From: Ruania suaedae
GTDB lineage: Bacteria > Actinomycetota > Actinomycetes > Actinomycetales > Beutenbergiaceae
Direction: 5' to 3'
Length of the DNA: 64,000 nucleotides
Assembly (NCBI RefSeq): GCF_021049265.1
Contig: NZ_CP088018.1
Span: forward strand, 1,860,001 to 1,924,000
Below the pieces are notes generated by a model that saw only the letters and a list, made by a program, of their open reading frames with translations, had not been told where the DNA came from and made no database searches. How positions within the stretch are numbered: position 1 is the first letter of the stretch; each line of letters begins with the position of its first letter. Both the position numbers and the translations under genes were made by a program. This document shows, in pieces, positions 23,429 through 34,029 of the stretch.

Positions 23429-24535
23429 ATGATCGAGTTGGAACTGGTAGGGATCCATCAGGACGGCGAGCACCTCGTCCTCATGGGCCCGGACGGGGAG
23501 CGCTACCGCCTCGAGATCGACGACGCGCTCCGGGCGGCGGTCCGTCGGGACCGGCCGCAGCTGGAGCAGGTGCGCACCGAGGGTGTCGTACGCCCTCGCG
23601 AGATCCAGGTGATGATCCGCTCGGGATCGAGCGCCGAGGAGGTCGCCGCCGAGTATGCGATCCCGCTCGAGACGGTTCGGCGGTACGAGGGCCCGGTGCT
23701 CGCCGAGCGTCAGCACCTCAGCCAGCAGGCCCGCGGACTGACGATCACCCGCCAGCCCGGGGCGCCCGTGCTCGAGGACGTGGTGATCGACCGCCTCGCT
23801 GCCCGGGGGGTGAGCACGGACTCGGTGCAGTGGGACGCGCGCCGGATCGCCCACGAGCCCTGGGAGCTGGTGCTGCGCTTCGTGACCGGGGACCGGGAAC
23901 GGGTCGCCACCTGGCAGGTCGAGCTGTCCGCGCGCACCCTGCTCGCGCTGGACGACGAGGCCCGGTGGTTGTCCGAGACCGAGTGGTCCGCCGGCCAGGG
24001 GTCACGACGGCACCTCTCGGCAGTGCGGGGCGCCCCCGTGTACGACCTCGAGAGCGACGAACCGCTGGACCTGACCGGGTCCCTGGCCGCTGTCGACGCC
24101 GGCCTGCCCACCGGGACCTCGGACGAGGACACCCCCGCCGCCGAGGCGGCCGACGGGTCGGAGGCCGACCTGACCGAGGCACTGCTGGAGCGGCTGGCCG
24201 CCGACCGCGGCGTGCGGCAGTCCCTCGAGGAGGACAACGATCCCGAGGGCGCCGAGCACGAGGTGCAGGAGCCGATGCTCTGGGAGGATCCACCACCCGC
24301 TCATCCGCCGGCGTCGCGGCCGCACGAGCGCCCGGATGCGACGATCCTGCCCGGCCCCCGCGGCAGTGAGCGGGAGGACCGGGACCCGGACGACGGCGAC
24401 GACGAGGCCAGCGGCGAGTCGCGCCCCACCCAGGACGGGCCGCAGGAGCAGGTGTCCCAGGCACGCAGGTCCCGCCGCCGACGCACCAGCGTGCCCTCGT
24501 GGGACGAGATCGTGTTCGGCGCCAGGAACGAGTGA
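23429..24535 (+). CDS. sepH: septation protein SepH (DUF3071)
   Basis: A 368-residue actinobacterial division protein that binds FtsZ and promotes its assembly. The N-terminal DUF3071 domain (about 1-170) includes a helix-turn-helix-like segment (REIQVMIRSGSSAEEVAAEYAIPLETVRRYEG). A long acidic, disordered linker (about 205-345) follows, and the C-terminus ends in RRRRTSVPSWDEIVFG, the conserved basic tail of the family. ATG at 23429 is preceded by GGAGG. The gene converges with the phosphatase gene, 19 bases apart. Expected location is the division septum. Confidence 0.9.
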   Translation: MIELELVGIHQDGEHLVLMGPDGERYRLEIDDALRAAVRRDRPQLEQVRTEGVVRPREIQVMIRSGSSAEEVAAEYAIPLETVRRYEGPVLAERQHLSQQARGLTITRQPGAPVLEDVVIDRLAARGVSTDSVQWDARRIAHEPWELVLRFVTGDRERVATWQVELSARTLLALDDEARWLSETEWSAGQGSRRHLSAVRGAPVYDLESDEPLDLTGSLAAVDAGLPTGTSDEDTPAAEAADGSEADLTEALLERLAADRGVRQSLEEDNDPEGAEHEVQEPMLWEDPPPAHPPASRPHERPDATILPGPRGSEREDRDPDDGDDEASGESRPTQDGPQEQVSQARRSRRRRTSVPSWDEIVFGARNE

Positions 24536-24554
24536 GACCGCTGCCGTCCGGGCG

Positions 24555-25688
24555 CTAGCCCTGGACCACGACCAGCGGCACCAGCGTCTCGGCATCGGTG
24601 ACGCCGCCGTGCATGCCGACCAGTGCCAGCGATGCCGCGCTCTGGCTGCGTGAGTCCATGACGGCCTGGTTGCCCCGGGCCGCCACGACCACGTCACCGA
24701 CGACCGGGGCGGCCGCCGGTGTGGTGGGCCCGATCATGCCCGAGTCGATCACCTCGGCACGGGTCAGGACCTGAGCCTGCTCGCCCAGCGCCGCACGGTA
24801 GCGCCCGGCGACGGCGTTGGCGCTGCCCGGTGCGCAGTAGAGGTGGACCGCCCGGGGCTCACCCGCCACCAGGTCGACATCGCGCGTCAGGTCCTCGCGC
24901 CCGGCGAGGTCGATCCGCTCGTGCGCAGCGACGTCGACCATGCCGTGATCCGCGGTCACCAGCAGCAGCGTCCCCGGCGGCAGCAGCCGCGCCAGCCGGT
25001 CCAGCTCGGCGTCGGTGACCGCGAGCAGCTCCTCCCAGCCCGGGGACTGCCATCCGTGCCGGTGCCCGTGCGAGTCGAGTTCTCCCCAGTACAGGTAGAC
25101 GACGTCCACATCGGGGTCGCGGAGCTCGGCCACGGCGGTGTCCACCCGCTCGCGCAGGGACTCCGCGGCGGCGTACTCGCCGCCACGCCAGGCCGCGCGG
25201 GTCAGTCCGGAGTCGGCGAAGCGCCACGGGCCGACGCTGACCGCGGTGCGACCGGCCTGCTCGAGGTGCTCGAAGACGGTGGTCTCGGCCTGCCACTGCT
25301 CCGGTACGGCCGGCCCGTTCCAGGAGACGAGATTGACGACGGCGCGTGGCGCGGCGCGGACCGAGTAGCCGAGCATCCGGGTGCGTCCGCCCTCCCACCC
25401 GGTGCCCAGGTAGGTGACATTGGTCGCGGTCGTCGAGGGGAAGGTCGTGCGCACCGAGCCCACGCGGTCGGCGCCGGTCAGGAACGGCGCCGAGCCCGAG
25501 CGCTGGTCCAGGTTGTGCCCTCCGAGCCCGTCCACCAGGACCACGCACGCCTTGGTGGCGGCGGGAAGACCGAGCCGGGCGCGGGCCGACGACATCCGGG
25601 CCGCCGGCTCCGGCGGGAGGTCGAGCCCGAGGCTGCCCACGGCCCCGAGCAGGACGTCACCGAGACGCCCGCGCTCGCCCGCACTCAC
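24555..25688 (-). CDS. alkaline phosphatase superfamily protein (nucleotide pyrophosphatase/phosphodiesterase-like)
   Basis: A 377-residue predicted two-metal hydrolase. Metal and nucleophile segments are in order: VLVDGLGGHNL (Asp), TFPSTTATNVTYLGTG (Thr nucleophile region), DSHGHRHGW (Asp and His) and TADHGMVDV (Asp-His). There is no signal peptide, so it is cytoplasmic, unlike classical alkaline phosphatase. The GTG at 25688 overlaps the DUF5998 stop (GTGA). Substrate is unknown; related proteins hydrolyse phosphodiester or pyrophosphate bonds. Confidence 0.87.
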   Translation of the reverse strand: MSAGERGRLGDVLLGAVGSLGLDLPPEPAARMSSARARLGLPAATKACVVLVDGLGGHNLDQRSGSAPFLTGADRVGSVRTTFPSTTATNVTYLGTGWEGGRTRMLGYSVRAAPRAVVNLVSWNGPAVPEQWQAETTVFEHLEQAGRTAVSVGPWRFADSGLTRAAWRGGEYAAAESLRERVDTAVAELRDPDVDVVYLYWGELDSHGHRHGWQSPGWEELLAVTDAELDRLARLLPPGTLLLVTADHGMVDVAAHERIDLAGREDLTRDVDLVAGEPRAVHLYCAPGSANAVAGRYRAALGEQAQVLTRAEVIDSGMIGPTTPAAAPVVGDVVVAARGNQAVMDSRSQSAASLALVGMHGGVTDAETLVPLVVVQG

Positions 25689-26272
25689 CCGCCGGCGGCG
25701 ACCGTGGCGCCGGAGAGCGCGGTGGCGAAGGCGATCGCTGCCTCCATCGCATGCGGTCCCTCCGCCTGGGCGCTGATCCGCACCACCAGATCATCCGGCA
25801 CCGACGTCCCCGTCAGCCCGTGGTCGGCCTCGCACTCGGGGTCGGGGCAGGTGGCCGGTTCCAGGTCGAGGCGTGAGACGGCGCCCCAGCTCAGGGCGAT
25901 GGTCAGCTCCGATCCCCCGGCGCCCTGGCGGTACGCCGCCGGATCGTTCACCCCGTGGGTGAGGCCGACCGAGCGCACCTGCCGGAGCGGGATCGCCTCC
26001 GTGGTCGCGGCGGCGTTGACACTGCCGTCCGGCTGCTCGCCCGGGATGTCGTCGACGTGGGCGACCACGAGCCGCGTCGGCGTCAGGACGAGTGTGGTGA
26101 TGTGTCGCCGCACCTCCGTGCGGTCGAACATGGTCTCCGGGTGCACGAGGAAGGAACGGACCTCCTCCCCCGCCAGGGCGACCTCCAGCACATCCGTGAC
26201 CAGGGAGGGGTAGTAGCCCGCGCGCTGGATCTCACGGCGCAGGTCTCGCAGTCGGTCGGTACGCACGCTCAC
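25685..26272 (-). CDS. DUF5998 family protein
   Basis: A 195-residue soluble protein of unknown function. It is a single alpha/beta unit with LRREIQRAGYYPSLVTDVLEVALAGEEVRSFLVHPETMFD at the front (quoted in parts: the helix at about 10-30, then FLVHPETMFDR) and a Cys pair in CPDPEC near residue 145. The first GTG (26272) directly abuts GGGA; a second in-frame GTG at 26266 has GGGAG at better spacing and may be the true start. It is translationally coupled to the downstream phosphatase gene and 25 bases after the Pat-like gene, so the three likely form one operon. Confidence 0.78.
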   Translation of the reverse strand: MSVRTDRLRDLRREIQRAGYYPSLVTDVLEVALAGEEVRSFLVHPETMFDRTEVRRHITTLVLTPTRLVVAHVDDIPGEQPDGSVNAAATTEAIPLRQVRSVGLTHGVNDPAAYRQGAGGSELTIALSWGAVSRLDLEPATCPDPECEADHGLTGTSVPDDLVVRISAQAEGPHAMEAAIAFATALSGATVAAGG

Positions 26273-26297
26273 TCCCGTAGTCTCCCACTATCGCCCG

Positions 26298-28985
26298 TCA
26301 CGGCAGCACCCGGCGGGCGACGTCCCCCCGGCGGGGCTGAGCCACGTCGACCTCCATCCCGAGCACGGCGGCGCCGGCGCCGGAGACCAGCACCGGGTAC
26401 AGCTCGATGGCCGAGACCTCCGCCAGCTCGTCCTTGAGCACGGCGACCCGGGCGATGATGTCCTCGAGCGCCGCCACATCGACGGCCGGCAGACCCCGGT
26501 GGCCGAGGAGGCGAGGGGCAGCCCGGAGGGTCCGGACCATCTCGGTGATGTCACCATCGGTCAGCGGTGGCACGCGGAAGCTGACGTCGTCGAGCAGTTC
26601 GCTCGCATCGCCGGCCAACCCCAGGCTGATGATCGGGCCGTACAGCGGATCCTCCGCCGCCCGCACCACGCACGCCACCCCCGGGGGTGCCATCGCCTGC
26701 ACCTCGAAGGCAGCCGATCGTCCCAGCAGGACCCGGACCTGTTCCTCGATCTGCCGGTACGCCTCGGTCAGATCCGCCGGCGTCAGCAGATCGAGACGGA
26801 CCGTCCCCAGGTCCGAACGATGACGCAGCACCTCTTCGGTGGCCTTCAGCGCCACCGGCCAGCCGATCTCATCGGCCGCGCGCTGCGCCTGCTCGAGACT
26901 GTCCACCCGCACCTGGGGCCAGCTGGTGATGCCGTGGGTGTCCAGCAGCGTGCGCGCTGCCCCGGCGGGCAACCGCCTGGTCGTCCCCGCCGGCACCCCG
27001 CTCAGCTCGGACTGCACCAGCTGCTTCGCACCGCGACGATCGATTCCGCCGGGGTCGACGCGCGATCCACGGCCCTGCTCGTTCCACCGCTGGTAGCCGC
27101 GCGCCGCCGCCAGCGCGGCGACGGCCTGCTCGGTCGAGGGGAAGGTCGGCACCCGGACCGGCGCCGCCACCCCGTCCGGGCCGGCGGCCGGGTCCGGCGC
27201 TGCCTGGCCCGGCGGGCCGAGCAGGCCCCCGGTGCGGTACACCGTGGCGGCAACCGTCCGTCCGGACCGGGCTGCCAGCCGCCGGATCTGCTGGGTGATG
27301 GCCGCCCGGTCGTCCTCCAGCAGCGCCACGTACCCGATGACGGCGATGTCCCAGTCGGTGCGCGTCAGCGCATCGTCGATGCAGGACCGGTAGGCCGTGG
27401 CATCGGCGCCGGAGCTCAGCGCCACCGAGCCTGCTGCCTCGGTCAGTCCGTGGTGGCCGATCAGCTCGGACAGCGCAGCCGCCTGCGCGCCGCTGTTGGT
27501 GATCACCAGCACCCTGTCCCCCGCCGGTAGCGGCTGTTCGCTCAGCAGGGCCGCCAGGTCCAGCATCTCCGCGTCGGAGGAGGTCAGCAGCACCCCCGCC
27601 TGCCGGACGAGCTCGTCCAGCGCACGCCGCGGCGTCGTCGTGGTCGGCACGGCGTGACCGGGTGGTCGCAACTGGCCGGTCGCTCCCGCGATCATCGCCA
27701 CCACGGGCCCCTGCTCGGAGAGGTGACGTGCCACCCGGGAGAACTTGCGCGGGTTGCCGATCGACTCCAGCCGCAGACACACCACGCCGGTGGTCGGTGA
27801 GGTGGTCCAGTACTGCATGGCGTCGTTGCCCGAGATGTCTACCCGGTGCCCGGCCGAGAGGAAGGAGGAGAGTCCGAGATCCCGGTCCGCCGCACCATCG
27901 AGGAGCTGCAGGCCCGCCGCCGCCGACTGGCAGAACACGCCCACACCACCGGCGCGGAGATCGCCCCGGCGCAGCGTCGCGTTGACGGCGCCGGACCCGG
28001 CGACGGTACGCACACCGAACGAGCGCGGGCCGACCAGGCGCATGCCGTGCTCGCGCAACCGCCGCACCAGGGTGCGCTGCGGAACCTTCCCACTGGCATG
28101 CCCCGCCTCGTAGCCACCGGTGTAGAGCACCACCGCGCGCACGCCGCGGGCGGCGAGTGCCGGGACGAGCTCGAGCACCTGCGGTGCGGGCGCGGCCACC
28201 AGCGCGAGGTCGGCGCGGACGCCGTCGGGAAGGTCCTCGACGCGTGGCGGGTGGCCCGGCAGACCGGCGATGCTGACGCGCCCCTCCCCGGCCCCCGCCA
28301 GGCCCTCCGCCAGCCGCGTGGCCATCGCGGTGCCCTCGGTCCCGGATCCGACCAGCAGGATGCCGTCGGGTCCGAGCACGGCGGCCATGCTCAGCGCCTC
28401 CGCGCGCCGTTCACGTTCGGCCAGCACTGCCAGGGAGCGGTCGGTGGGTCGGATGGTGAAGGAGACGCTGACCAGCCCGTCGTCGAGGTGCTGGTCGACG
28501 TCGTACCCGGCATCGGTGAAGACCCGCAGCATCCGGGTGTTCTGCGGCAGGACGTCCGCGACGAACCGGCGGATCCCGAGCTCGCGGCCGGCCGCGGCCA
28601 GGTGCTCCAGCAGCACCGATCCCAGACCCTTGCCCTGCACGGCGTCGGAGACGTTGAAGGCCACCTCGGCCGTGTCGTCCTCGATCCGGTCGAAGCGTCC
28701 GATCGCGACGAGCTCACCACCCGCGACGAGCACGAGCGCGACGCGCTCGTGATGGTCGACGTGGGTGAAGCGGTGCAGGTCCCGCGCCGGGATCCGCTCC
28801 AGCGGTGCGAAGAAGCGCAGGTAGACCGACTCCGGCGACTGCCGCGCGTGAAAGCGCTCGACGGCGTCGGCATCGCCCGGGGCGATCGGCCGGATCCGCA
28901 TCGTGGTGCCGTCACGCAGCACCACGTCGGCCTCCCAGTGCTCCGGGTAGGGCGCCCCCTGCGCCATGTCGTCGCCGTCCGCCAT
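26298..28985 (-). CDS. Pat-like bifunctional GNAT acetyltransferase / NDP-forming acyl-CoA synthetase-like protein
   Basis: An 895-residue protein. The N-terminal GNAT domain (about 20-180) has the acetyl-CoA binding [17 protein letters not shown]. It is followed by a CoA-binding Rossmann region (about 225-330), succinyl-CoA ligase-like domains (about 330-660) and an ATP-grasp region (about 690-895). Proteins of this build, such as Streptomyces PatA, acetylate and inactivate AMP-forming acyl-CoA synthetases; here GNAT is N-terminal, the reverse of enterobacterial Pat. Whether the synthetase half is catalytic is undecided. ATG at 28985 lies seven bases after TAGGAT (leaderless-like). The FadD15-like ligase at 50058 could be a target. 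Confidence 0.87.
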   Translation of the reverse strand: MADGDDMAQGAPYPEHWEADVVLRDGTTMRIRPIAPGDADAVERFHARQSPESVYLRFFAPLERIPARDLHRFTHVDHHERVALVLVAGGELVAIGRFDRIEDDTAEVAFNVSDAVQGKGLGSVLLEHLAAAGRELGIRRFVADVLPQNTRMLRVFTDAGYDVDQHLDDGLVSVSFTIRPTDRSLAVLAERERRAEALSMAAVLGPDGILLVGSGTEGTAMATRLAEGLAGAGEGRVSIAGLPGHPPRVEDLPDGVRADLALVAAPAPQVLELVPALAARGVRAVVLYTGGYEAGHASGKVPQRTLVRRLREHGMRLVGPRSFGVRTVAGSGAVNATLRRGDLRAGGVGVFCQSAAAGLQLLDGAADRDLGLSSFLSAGHRVDISGNDAMQYWTTSPTTGVVCLRLESIGNPRKFSRVARHLSEQGPVVAMIAGATGQLRPPGHAVPTTTTPRRALDELVRQAGVLLTSSDAEMLDLAALLSEQPLPAGDRVLVITNSGAQAAALSELIGHHGLTEAAGSVALSSGADATAYRSCIDDALTRTDWDIAVIGYVALLEDDRAAITQQIRRLAARSGRTVAATVYRTGGLLGPPGQAAPDPAAGPDGVAAPVRVPTFPSTEQAVAALAAARGYQRWNEQGRGSRVDPGGIDRRGAKQLVQSELSGVPAGTTRRLPAGAARTLLDTHGITSWPQVRVDSLEQAQRAADEIGWPVALKATEEVLRHRSDLGTVRLDLLTPADLTEAYRQIEEQVRVLLGRSAAFEVQAMAPPGVACVVRAAEDPLYGPIISLGLAGDASELLDDVSFRVPPLTDGDITEMVRTLRAAPRLLGHRGLPAVDVAALEDIIARVAVLKDELAEVSAIELYPVLVSGAGAAVLGMEVDVAQPRRGDVARRVLP

Positions 28986-28992
28986 ACCCACG

Positions 28993-28998
28993 ATCCTA
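28993..28998 (-). promoter_or_regulatory. predicted -10 box for the Pat-like gene (leaderless)
   Basis: TAGGAT on the minus strand, seven bases before the ATG at 28985. Confidence 0.5.
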
Positions 28999-29059
28999 TT
29001 GCCCCGCCCGCCGGTGTGTGCGGGGCTCTGCTCGGCCCCGTTCGGGGGATGATGGAGGC

Positions 29060-31531
29060 ATGGCACGTCACTCCGCACCCGGCTCGCAGCAGCATCCGGT
29101 GGATTCCACGATCATCGACACCGACGTCTCCGCCGAGATGCGTGGGTCGTTCCTGGAGTACGCGTACTCCGTCATCTACTCGCGGGCGTTGCCGGACGCC
29201 CGGGACGGTCTCAAGCCCGTCCAGCGCCGCATCCTGTTCCAGATGGCGCAGATGGGCCTGCGCCCGGACCGCGGCCACGTGAAGTCGGCCCGCGTCGTCG
29301 GCGACGTCATGGGCAAGCTGCACCCGCACGGGGACGGCGCCATCTACGACGCCCTCGTCCGGATGGCGCAGTCGTTCTCGCTGCGTCTGCCGATGGTCGA
29401 CGGGCATGGCAACTTCGGTTCCCTCGACGACGGTCCGGCCGCGCCGCGCTACACCGAGGCCCGGCTGGCTCCCGCCGCGATAGCCATGACGGCGGATCTG
29501 GGCGAGGACGTCGTCGACTTCGTGCCCAACTACGACAACCAGCTCACCCAGCCGGAGGTCCTCCCGGCGGCGATCCCCAACCTGCTGGTCAATGGCGCCT
29601 CCGGCATCGCGGTGGGAATGGCGACGAACATGCCACCGCACAACCTGGTCGAGGTGGTCGCGGCGGCCCGGCATCTCATCGCCCACCCGGATGCGGACCT
29701 GGAGGCGCTGATGCGCTTCGTGCCCGGGCCCGACCTTCCCGGGGGCGGCAAGATCGTCGGTCTGGACGGGATCCGGGAGGCCTACGCCGGCGGGCGTGGT
29801 TCGTTCCGCACGCGGGCCACCGTCCGGGTCGAGAACGTCACCGCCCGCAAGAAGGGCATCGTGGTCACCGAGCTGCCCTACCAGGTCGGACCGGAGCGGG
29901 TGATCGAGAAGATCAAGGATGCGGTGCAGGCGAAGAAGCTGCAGGGCATCGCCGCGGTCAACGACCTCACCGACCGCACGAACGGCATGCGCCTGCTGAT
30001 CGAGATCAAGAACGCCTTCAACCCCGAGGCCGTCCTGGCCCAGCTCTACCGGCTGACACCGCTGGAGGAGTCCTTCGGTATCAACAACGTCGCCCTGGTC
30101 GAGGGCCAACCACGCACGCTGGGCCTGCGCGAACTGCTGCAGGTCTACGTCGCCCACCGGCTCGAGGTCGTGCGCCGGCGCACCGAGCACCGCCTGGGCA
30201 AGCGCACCGAGCGGGCGCATCTGGTCGAGGGTCTCCTGGTGGCCATCGCCGACATCGACGAGGTGATCGCGGTCATCCGCAGCAGCGATGACGCCGAGTC
30301 CGCGCGGACCCGGCTGATGGGTGTCTTCGACCTGTCCGAAGCCCAGGCGGAGTACATCCTGGAGTTGCGGTTGCGCCGGCTCACGAAGTTCTCCCGGATC
30401 GAGCTGGAGGCCGAGCGGGACGAGCTCGCCCGGGAGATCGCCGAGCTGCGCGCCATCCTCGCCGACGAGGCGCTCCTGCGCGGGCTCGTCTCGGACGAGC
30501 TCGCCGAGGTGGCCGCTGCCCACGGCACGCCGCGCCGGACCGTTCTGCTCGAGTCCTCGGGAGCCACCGCGACGGCCGAGGCCGCACCGGCGCGGCGCGG
30601 CCGGGCGGCCGGCGACGTGCCGCTCGAGGTCGCCGACACCCCCTGCCGCGTGCTCCTCTCGGCGACCGGTCTGCTCGCCCGCACCGCCGACGACACCGAC
30701 CCCGCCCGCACCGGCTCGCGTAGCGCGCACGACGCGCTGCACGCGTCCGTGAGCGGCACCGCGCGAGGAGAGGTCGGGGCGATCACCAACCGCGGCCGGA
30801 TGCTCAGACTCCCGGTCATCGAGGTACCCGCACTGCCCCCGACCGACGCCGCACCGAGCCTGTCCGGTGGCGTGCCGGTGAGCGAGGTGCTCATGCTCGA
30901 ACCCGGGGAGCGGGTGCTCGGCCTCGCGAGCCTGGCCGAGGGCGCACCGCCGATCGCCCTGGGCACGCGCTCCGGTCTGGTCAAGCGGGTCGCCGGGGAC
31001 CACCCCCGTCGCGACAGCTGGGAGGTCATCGGCCTCAAGGACGGGGACGAGGTGGTGGGTGCGGCGTGCGCCGCCGAGGAGGACGAGCTGGTCTTCATCT
31101 CCTCCCACGCACAGCTGTTGCACTTTCCCGCCGCCCTCGTGCGCCCGCAGGGGCGGCCCGCCGGTGGGATGGCGGGTATCAGGCTGGCCGAGACGGACTC
31201 GGTGCTGGCCTTCACCGTGGTGCCGGCCGCGCGGGCGGAGAGCGCGGTGCTCGTGACCCTGGCCGGTAGCTCCGGCGCCCTGCCGGGCACGGTGCCCGGT
31301 TCGGCCAAGGTGACGCCCTTCACGCTCTACCCCGGCAAGGGGCGCGCGACGGGCGGGGTCCGTGCACACCGGTTCGTCCGCGGGGAGGACTCACTGCTGC
31401 TGGCCGCGGTCGGCCCCGATCCGGTCCGGGCGGTCGGGTCGGCCGGTCAGCCCGTCGAGCTCCCTGAGCTCGACGAGCGACGGGACGGCTCCGGGAGCGC
31501 GCTCGAGGCACCGGTGGCGGGACTGGGCTGA
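29060..31531 (+). CDS. parC: DNA topoisomerase IV subunit A
   Basis: An 823-residue type IIA topoisomerase breakage-reunion subunit. [28 protein letters not shown] and the catalytic Tyr131 in APRYTEARL are intact; a coiled-coil tower (about 380-480) and a C-terminal beta-pinwheel (about 520-800) follow. The pinwheel lacks a clear GyrA-box, supporting ParC over GyrA. Residues 93-94 of the quinolone region are Gly-Ala. Start ATG 29060 has GGAGG only one base away, so the ribosome binding is unusual. The last 85 bases overlap the convergent lysoplasmalogenase gene. Its partner parE lies 2.5 kb away in the opposite direction. Confidence 0.92.
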   Translation: MARHSAPGSQQHPVDSTIIDTDVSAEMRGSFLEYAYSVIYSRALPDARDGLKPVQRRILFQMAQMGLRPDRGHVKSARVVGDVMGKLHPHGDGAIYDALVRMAQSFSLRLPMVDGHGNFGSLDDGPAAPRYTEARLAPAAIAMTADLGEDVVDFVPNYDNQLTQPEVLPAAIPNLLVNGASGIAVGMATNMPPHNLVEVVAAARHLIAHPDADLEALMRFVPGPDLPGGGKIVGLDGIREAYAGGRGSFRTRATVRVENVTARKKGIVVTELPYQVGPERVIEKIKDAVQAKKLQGIAAVNDLTDRTNGMRLLIEIKNAFNPEAVLAQLYRLTPLEESFGINNVALVEGQPRTLGLRELLQVYVAHRLEVVRRRTEHRLGKRTERAHLVEGLLVAIADIDEVIAVIRSSDDAESARTRLMGVFDLSEAQAEYILELRLRRLTKFSRIELEAERDELAREIAELRAILADEALLRGLVSDELAEVAAAHGTPRRTVLLESSGATATAEAAPARRGRAAGDVPLEVADTPCRVLLSATGLLARTADDTDPARTGSRSAHDALHASVSGTARGEVGAITNRGRMLRLPVIEVPALPPTDAAPSLSGGVPVSEVLMLEPGERVLGLASLAEGAPPIALGTRSGLVKRVAGDHPRRDSWEVIGLKDGDEVVGAACAAEEDELVFISSHAQLLHFPAALVRPQGRPAGGMAGIRLAETDSVLAFTVVPAARAESAVLVTLAGSSGALPGTVPGSAKVTPFTLYPGKGRATGGVRAHRFVRGEDSLLLAAVGPDPVRAVGSAGQPVELPELDERRDGSGSALEAPVAGLG

Positions 31532-32193
31532 GGGGGCTGAGGGCCCGCTGCGGCCCCCCACCGGCGCAGCAGACCGGCGGCGAACAGCACCTGCGCAGCG
31601 ATGTAGGTCGTCATCACGAGCAGATCGTGCGCGGGAGCCTCGTACCAGGAGGAGAACACCTCGAGCGCGATGAGCGTGTCGGAGACGAAGAACAGCACAC
31701 CTCCGAGCCCCACGACCAGGTTCACCGTCGTGGCGAAGGTGGCCGCGGCCACGAGGACCACGCCGTACAACGCCACCAGCGGAAGCAGATCCGCAGCCCC
31801 CGTGACCGATGCCGCGAACAGGGCGACGAACCCGGCGAGGTAGCCCAGCACCACCCACCAGGACAGCCTCGCCCGCCGCAGCACCGAGAAGGTGACCAGG
31901 AAGCACGCCTGGGCCACGAGAAAAGCCGAGACCATCGCGACGAACCCCGCGTCACCGGCCAGCACGCGGGGAGCGGCATCCCCGATCCACGAGAACAGCA
32001 GTGCGCACGCGTACCCACGCAACGCCGGGCTGTGGTGCGGCAGGCCCGCACGGCTCCACACCGCTCCGGCGAGAGCCGGCACCAGCAGCACCTGTGACCC
32101 GTCGGCGAGCACCTCGGCACCGACGGCCTGTGCGAGCAGATGGACCGCGGCGACGAGCACGAAGGCCACATCCCAGGCCCGATGTCCCGACAC
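31447..32193 (-). CDS. lysoplasmalogenase (YhhN / TMEM86 family)
   Basis: A 248-residue membrane protein with seven or eight hydrophobic helices between residues 5 and 215, matching the YhhN family whose animal members hydrolyse the vinyl-ether bond of lysoplasmalogens. Conserved acidic residues appear in [11 protein letters not shown] and [10 protein letters not shown], within membrane helices. The C-terminal 35 residues are a Pro/Ser-rich tail that is entirely antisense to the end of parC. The GTG at 32193 follows the preceding GNAT stop by four bases. The bacterial substrate is unproven. Confidence 0.83.
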   Translation of the reverse strand: MSGHRAWDVAFVLVAAVHLLAQAVGAEVLADGSQVLLVPALAGAVWSRAGLPHHSPALRGYACALLFSWIGDAAPRVLAGDAGFVAMVSAFLVAQACFLVTFSVLRRARLSWWVVLGYLAGFVALFAASVTGAADLLPLVALYGVVLVAAATFATTVNLVVGLGGVLFFVSDTLIALEVFSSWYEAPAHDLLVMTTYIAAQVLFAAGLLRRWGAAAGPQPPQPSPATGASSALPEPSRRSSSSGSSTG

Positions 32194-32197
32194 TCCC

Positions 32198-33178
32198 TCA
32201 CACCTCGATCGTGTAGGTCGTGGAGCCGCGGGTCGGCTCGAACCCGAGCCGGTCGAAGAGGCCGTGGGCGTGCTCCCGGGTGGCGTGGTCGACCCCGAGC
32301 GCCGCGTACTGCATCCCGGAGCCGGCGAACGCTTCCATCGCCCGGCACAGCAGCGAGGTCGCCACGCGCTGCCCGCGCCAGGGCGCACGCACGCCGAGCA
32401 TGTCGATGTACCCCTCGCTCCACCCCAGGGTCGGCCAGTCCTGCTCGTACCGGCTGGCCAGCAGGTAGCCCGCGATCTGGGCGCGGTCGCTGGTGCGGTC
32501 CAGCACCAGGAAGCTCCAGCCGGGCACGAAGTAGGTGCGACCCTCCGCCCAGAGGGTGGGGCTCTGGGTGGCGGCGAGGTCACCGAACGCGTCGTTGTGG
32601 GCGATGCGCACCTGGTCGTCGAGCTCGGGCGACCACGGCTCGATCGCCAGCGGTCGTGCCAGCTCGATCCGCGGCACGCCGATGCTCAGGTCGCGCCTCA
32701 TCTCGGTGTGGTAGCCGGCTTCGGTGAAGCCGTGCCGGCGGACGAGGTCCTCGGCGTGCCCCATGCCGTCCTCGACATGGACGACGATGCTGCCGGAGAC
32801 GTGCCCGGAGTCGGCGAGCACGGCCCGCCCGCGGTCGATCTGCCAGGTCAGGATCGATGACCCGACCCCGCGATGGCGGTGAGCCGGATCGACACCCCCG
32901 TCCAGGAACACACGGGCCGGGCCGTCGGCGCCCGGCGGGATCCCGACCAGTCCGTAGCCGCACAGGTGACCGGCCTCGTCGAAGCCGGCCACCGAGTGAC
33001 GTTCCACGTCCGACCACTGGGTGGCGAAGGTATCGGCGACCTCCTCGCGCGTGCTGCGATACGGCGGGTCGTCGTGCTCCTCGATGCGTTGCCACAATGC
33101 AAAGAGCTCGTCGGCGTCCGTCGAGGACATCGCTCGCCAGCTGAGGCCGTGCGCCACGCCGCCCGGTTCGACCCTCAC
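32198..33178 (-). CDS. double-GNAT acetyltransferase, mycothiol-synthase-like
   Basis: A 326-residue protein with two GNAT folds (about 10-165 and 175-326). Each has an acetyl-CoA loop: AHRHRGVGSSIL in the first and RAPWRGQRVATSLL in the second. The layout recalls mycothiol synthase MshD, but such tandem GNATs are numerous in actinobacteria and substrate cannot be assigned. The start GTG at 33178 makes a GTGA overlap with the upstream GNAT gene, in keeping with the operon; alternatives at 33157 and 33130 exist. Confidence 0.8.
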   Translation of the reverse strand: MRVEPGGVAHGLSWRAMSSTDADELFALWQRIEEHDDPPYRSTREEVADTFATQWSDVERHSVAGFDEAGHLCGYGLVGIPPGADGPARVFLDGGVDPAHRHRGVGSSILTWQIDRGRAVLADSGHVSGSIVVHVEDGMGHAEDLVRRHGFTEAGYHTEMRRDLSIGVPRIELARPLAIEPWSPELDDQVRIAHNDAFGDLAATQSPTLWAEGRTYFVPGWSFLVLDRTSDRAQIAGYLLASRYEQDWPTLGWSEGYIDMLGVRAPWRGQRVATSLLCRAMEAFAGSGMQYAALGVDHATREHAHGLFDRLGFEPTRGSTTYTIEV

Positions 33179-34029
33179 GCGCCGGCCTCCGGTTCGCAGC
33201 GGTAGCGCACCGCGTGGCCGACCACGCTCATGCCGGCCACCTGCAACCCCTCCACGGTGGGGCGCAGGTCCGCGTCGACGTCTGTCCGGATGACCATCTC
33301 CCGGGAAGCGTAGGCGCCCGGCAGCAGCCGGAGCAACGCACCGAGTGTCGCCGGGTCGGCCTCGCCACCCGGAGCGGGCTCCACCGTCAGGACGTCCCCA
33401 CCCTCCCCGGGAGGGGTCCGGGCGGCCCCCGGCGCCGAGGGCACCGCTCGCGCACGCAGCGTCGAGGCCTCCCACCACTCGAGGATCCCGGTGGCACGCG
33501 CGTGCAGCGTCAGGGCGGGCTCGCCTCCCGCCGGGGCCGGCGTGCCGCGAGTGAGCTGCGCGAGCGTGCCCTCCAGGATGTGCAGACGAGCCACCGGGGC
33601 GTAACCGGCCGCGGCACACAGACGCCGCCGGCCGATCAGCTGCTCGTCGACGACGATCTCGGTACGGGCCGCGCCCAGCCCGCGTGCGCGGGCGTCCTGC
33701 CAGCGCAGCAGGGCGCGGCCGATCCCCCGGCCCCGCCACGAGGGCTCGAGCTCGGCGGCCAGGTGCGCCACAGCGCCGGTGCGCCGGACCGTGGCCACGG
33801 CGCGCAGGACGCCACCGGGGTCGAACCCGGCGAGCGAGTCGGTCTCGAGGTCACACCCGCCGTCCGCGAGCAGGCGCGGACTCAGCTCAGCCGGCGCCGG
33901 GTGACAGCCGCGGTCGACCGCCAGTACCCGGGTGAGCAGCATCCGGACGCCGTCCTCGTCGGCTGTCTCCAGTGGCCGCCACCGCAGCCCCAGGTGCCGT
34001 CCGGGCACCGGGAGGTGCCCGGAACTCAC
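33175..34029 (-). CDS. GNAT family N-acetyltransferase
   Basis: A 284-residue protein. The N-terminal half (about 12-150) is a GNAT domain with the acetyl-CoA motif WRGRGIGRALLRW; the C-terminal half is a degenerate second copy without a clear motif. The GTG at 34029 overlaps the parE stop (GTGA), so it is translated with the topoisomerase subunit. It and the next GNAT gene may be a duplicated pair. The substrate is unknown. Confidence 0.8.
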   Translation of the reverse strand: MSSGHLPVPGRHLGLRWRPLETADEDGVRMLLTRVLAVDRGCHPAPAELSPRLLADGGCDLETDSLAGFDPGGVLRAVATVRRTGAVAHLAAELEPSWRGRGIGRALLRWQDARARGLGAARTEIVVDEQLIGRRRLCAAAGYAPVARLHILEGTLAQLTRGTPAPAGGEPALTLHARATGILEWWEASTLRARAVPSAPGAARTPPGEGGDVLTVEPAPGGEADPATLGALLRLLPGAYASREMVIRTDVDADLRPTVEGLQVAGMSVVGHAVRYRCEPEAGA

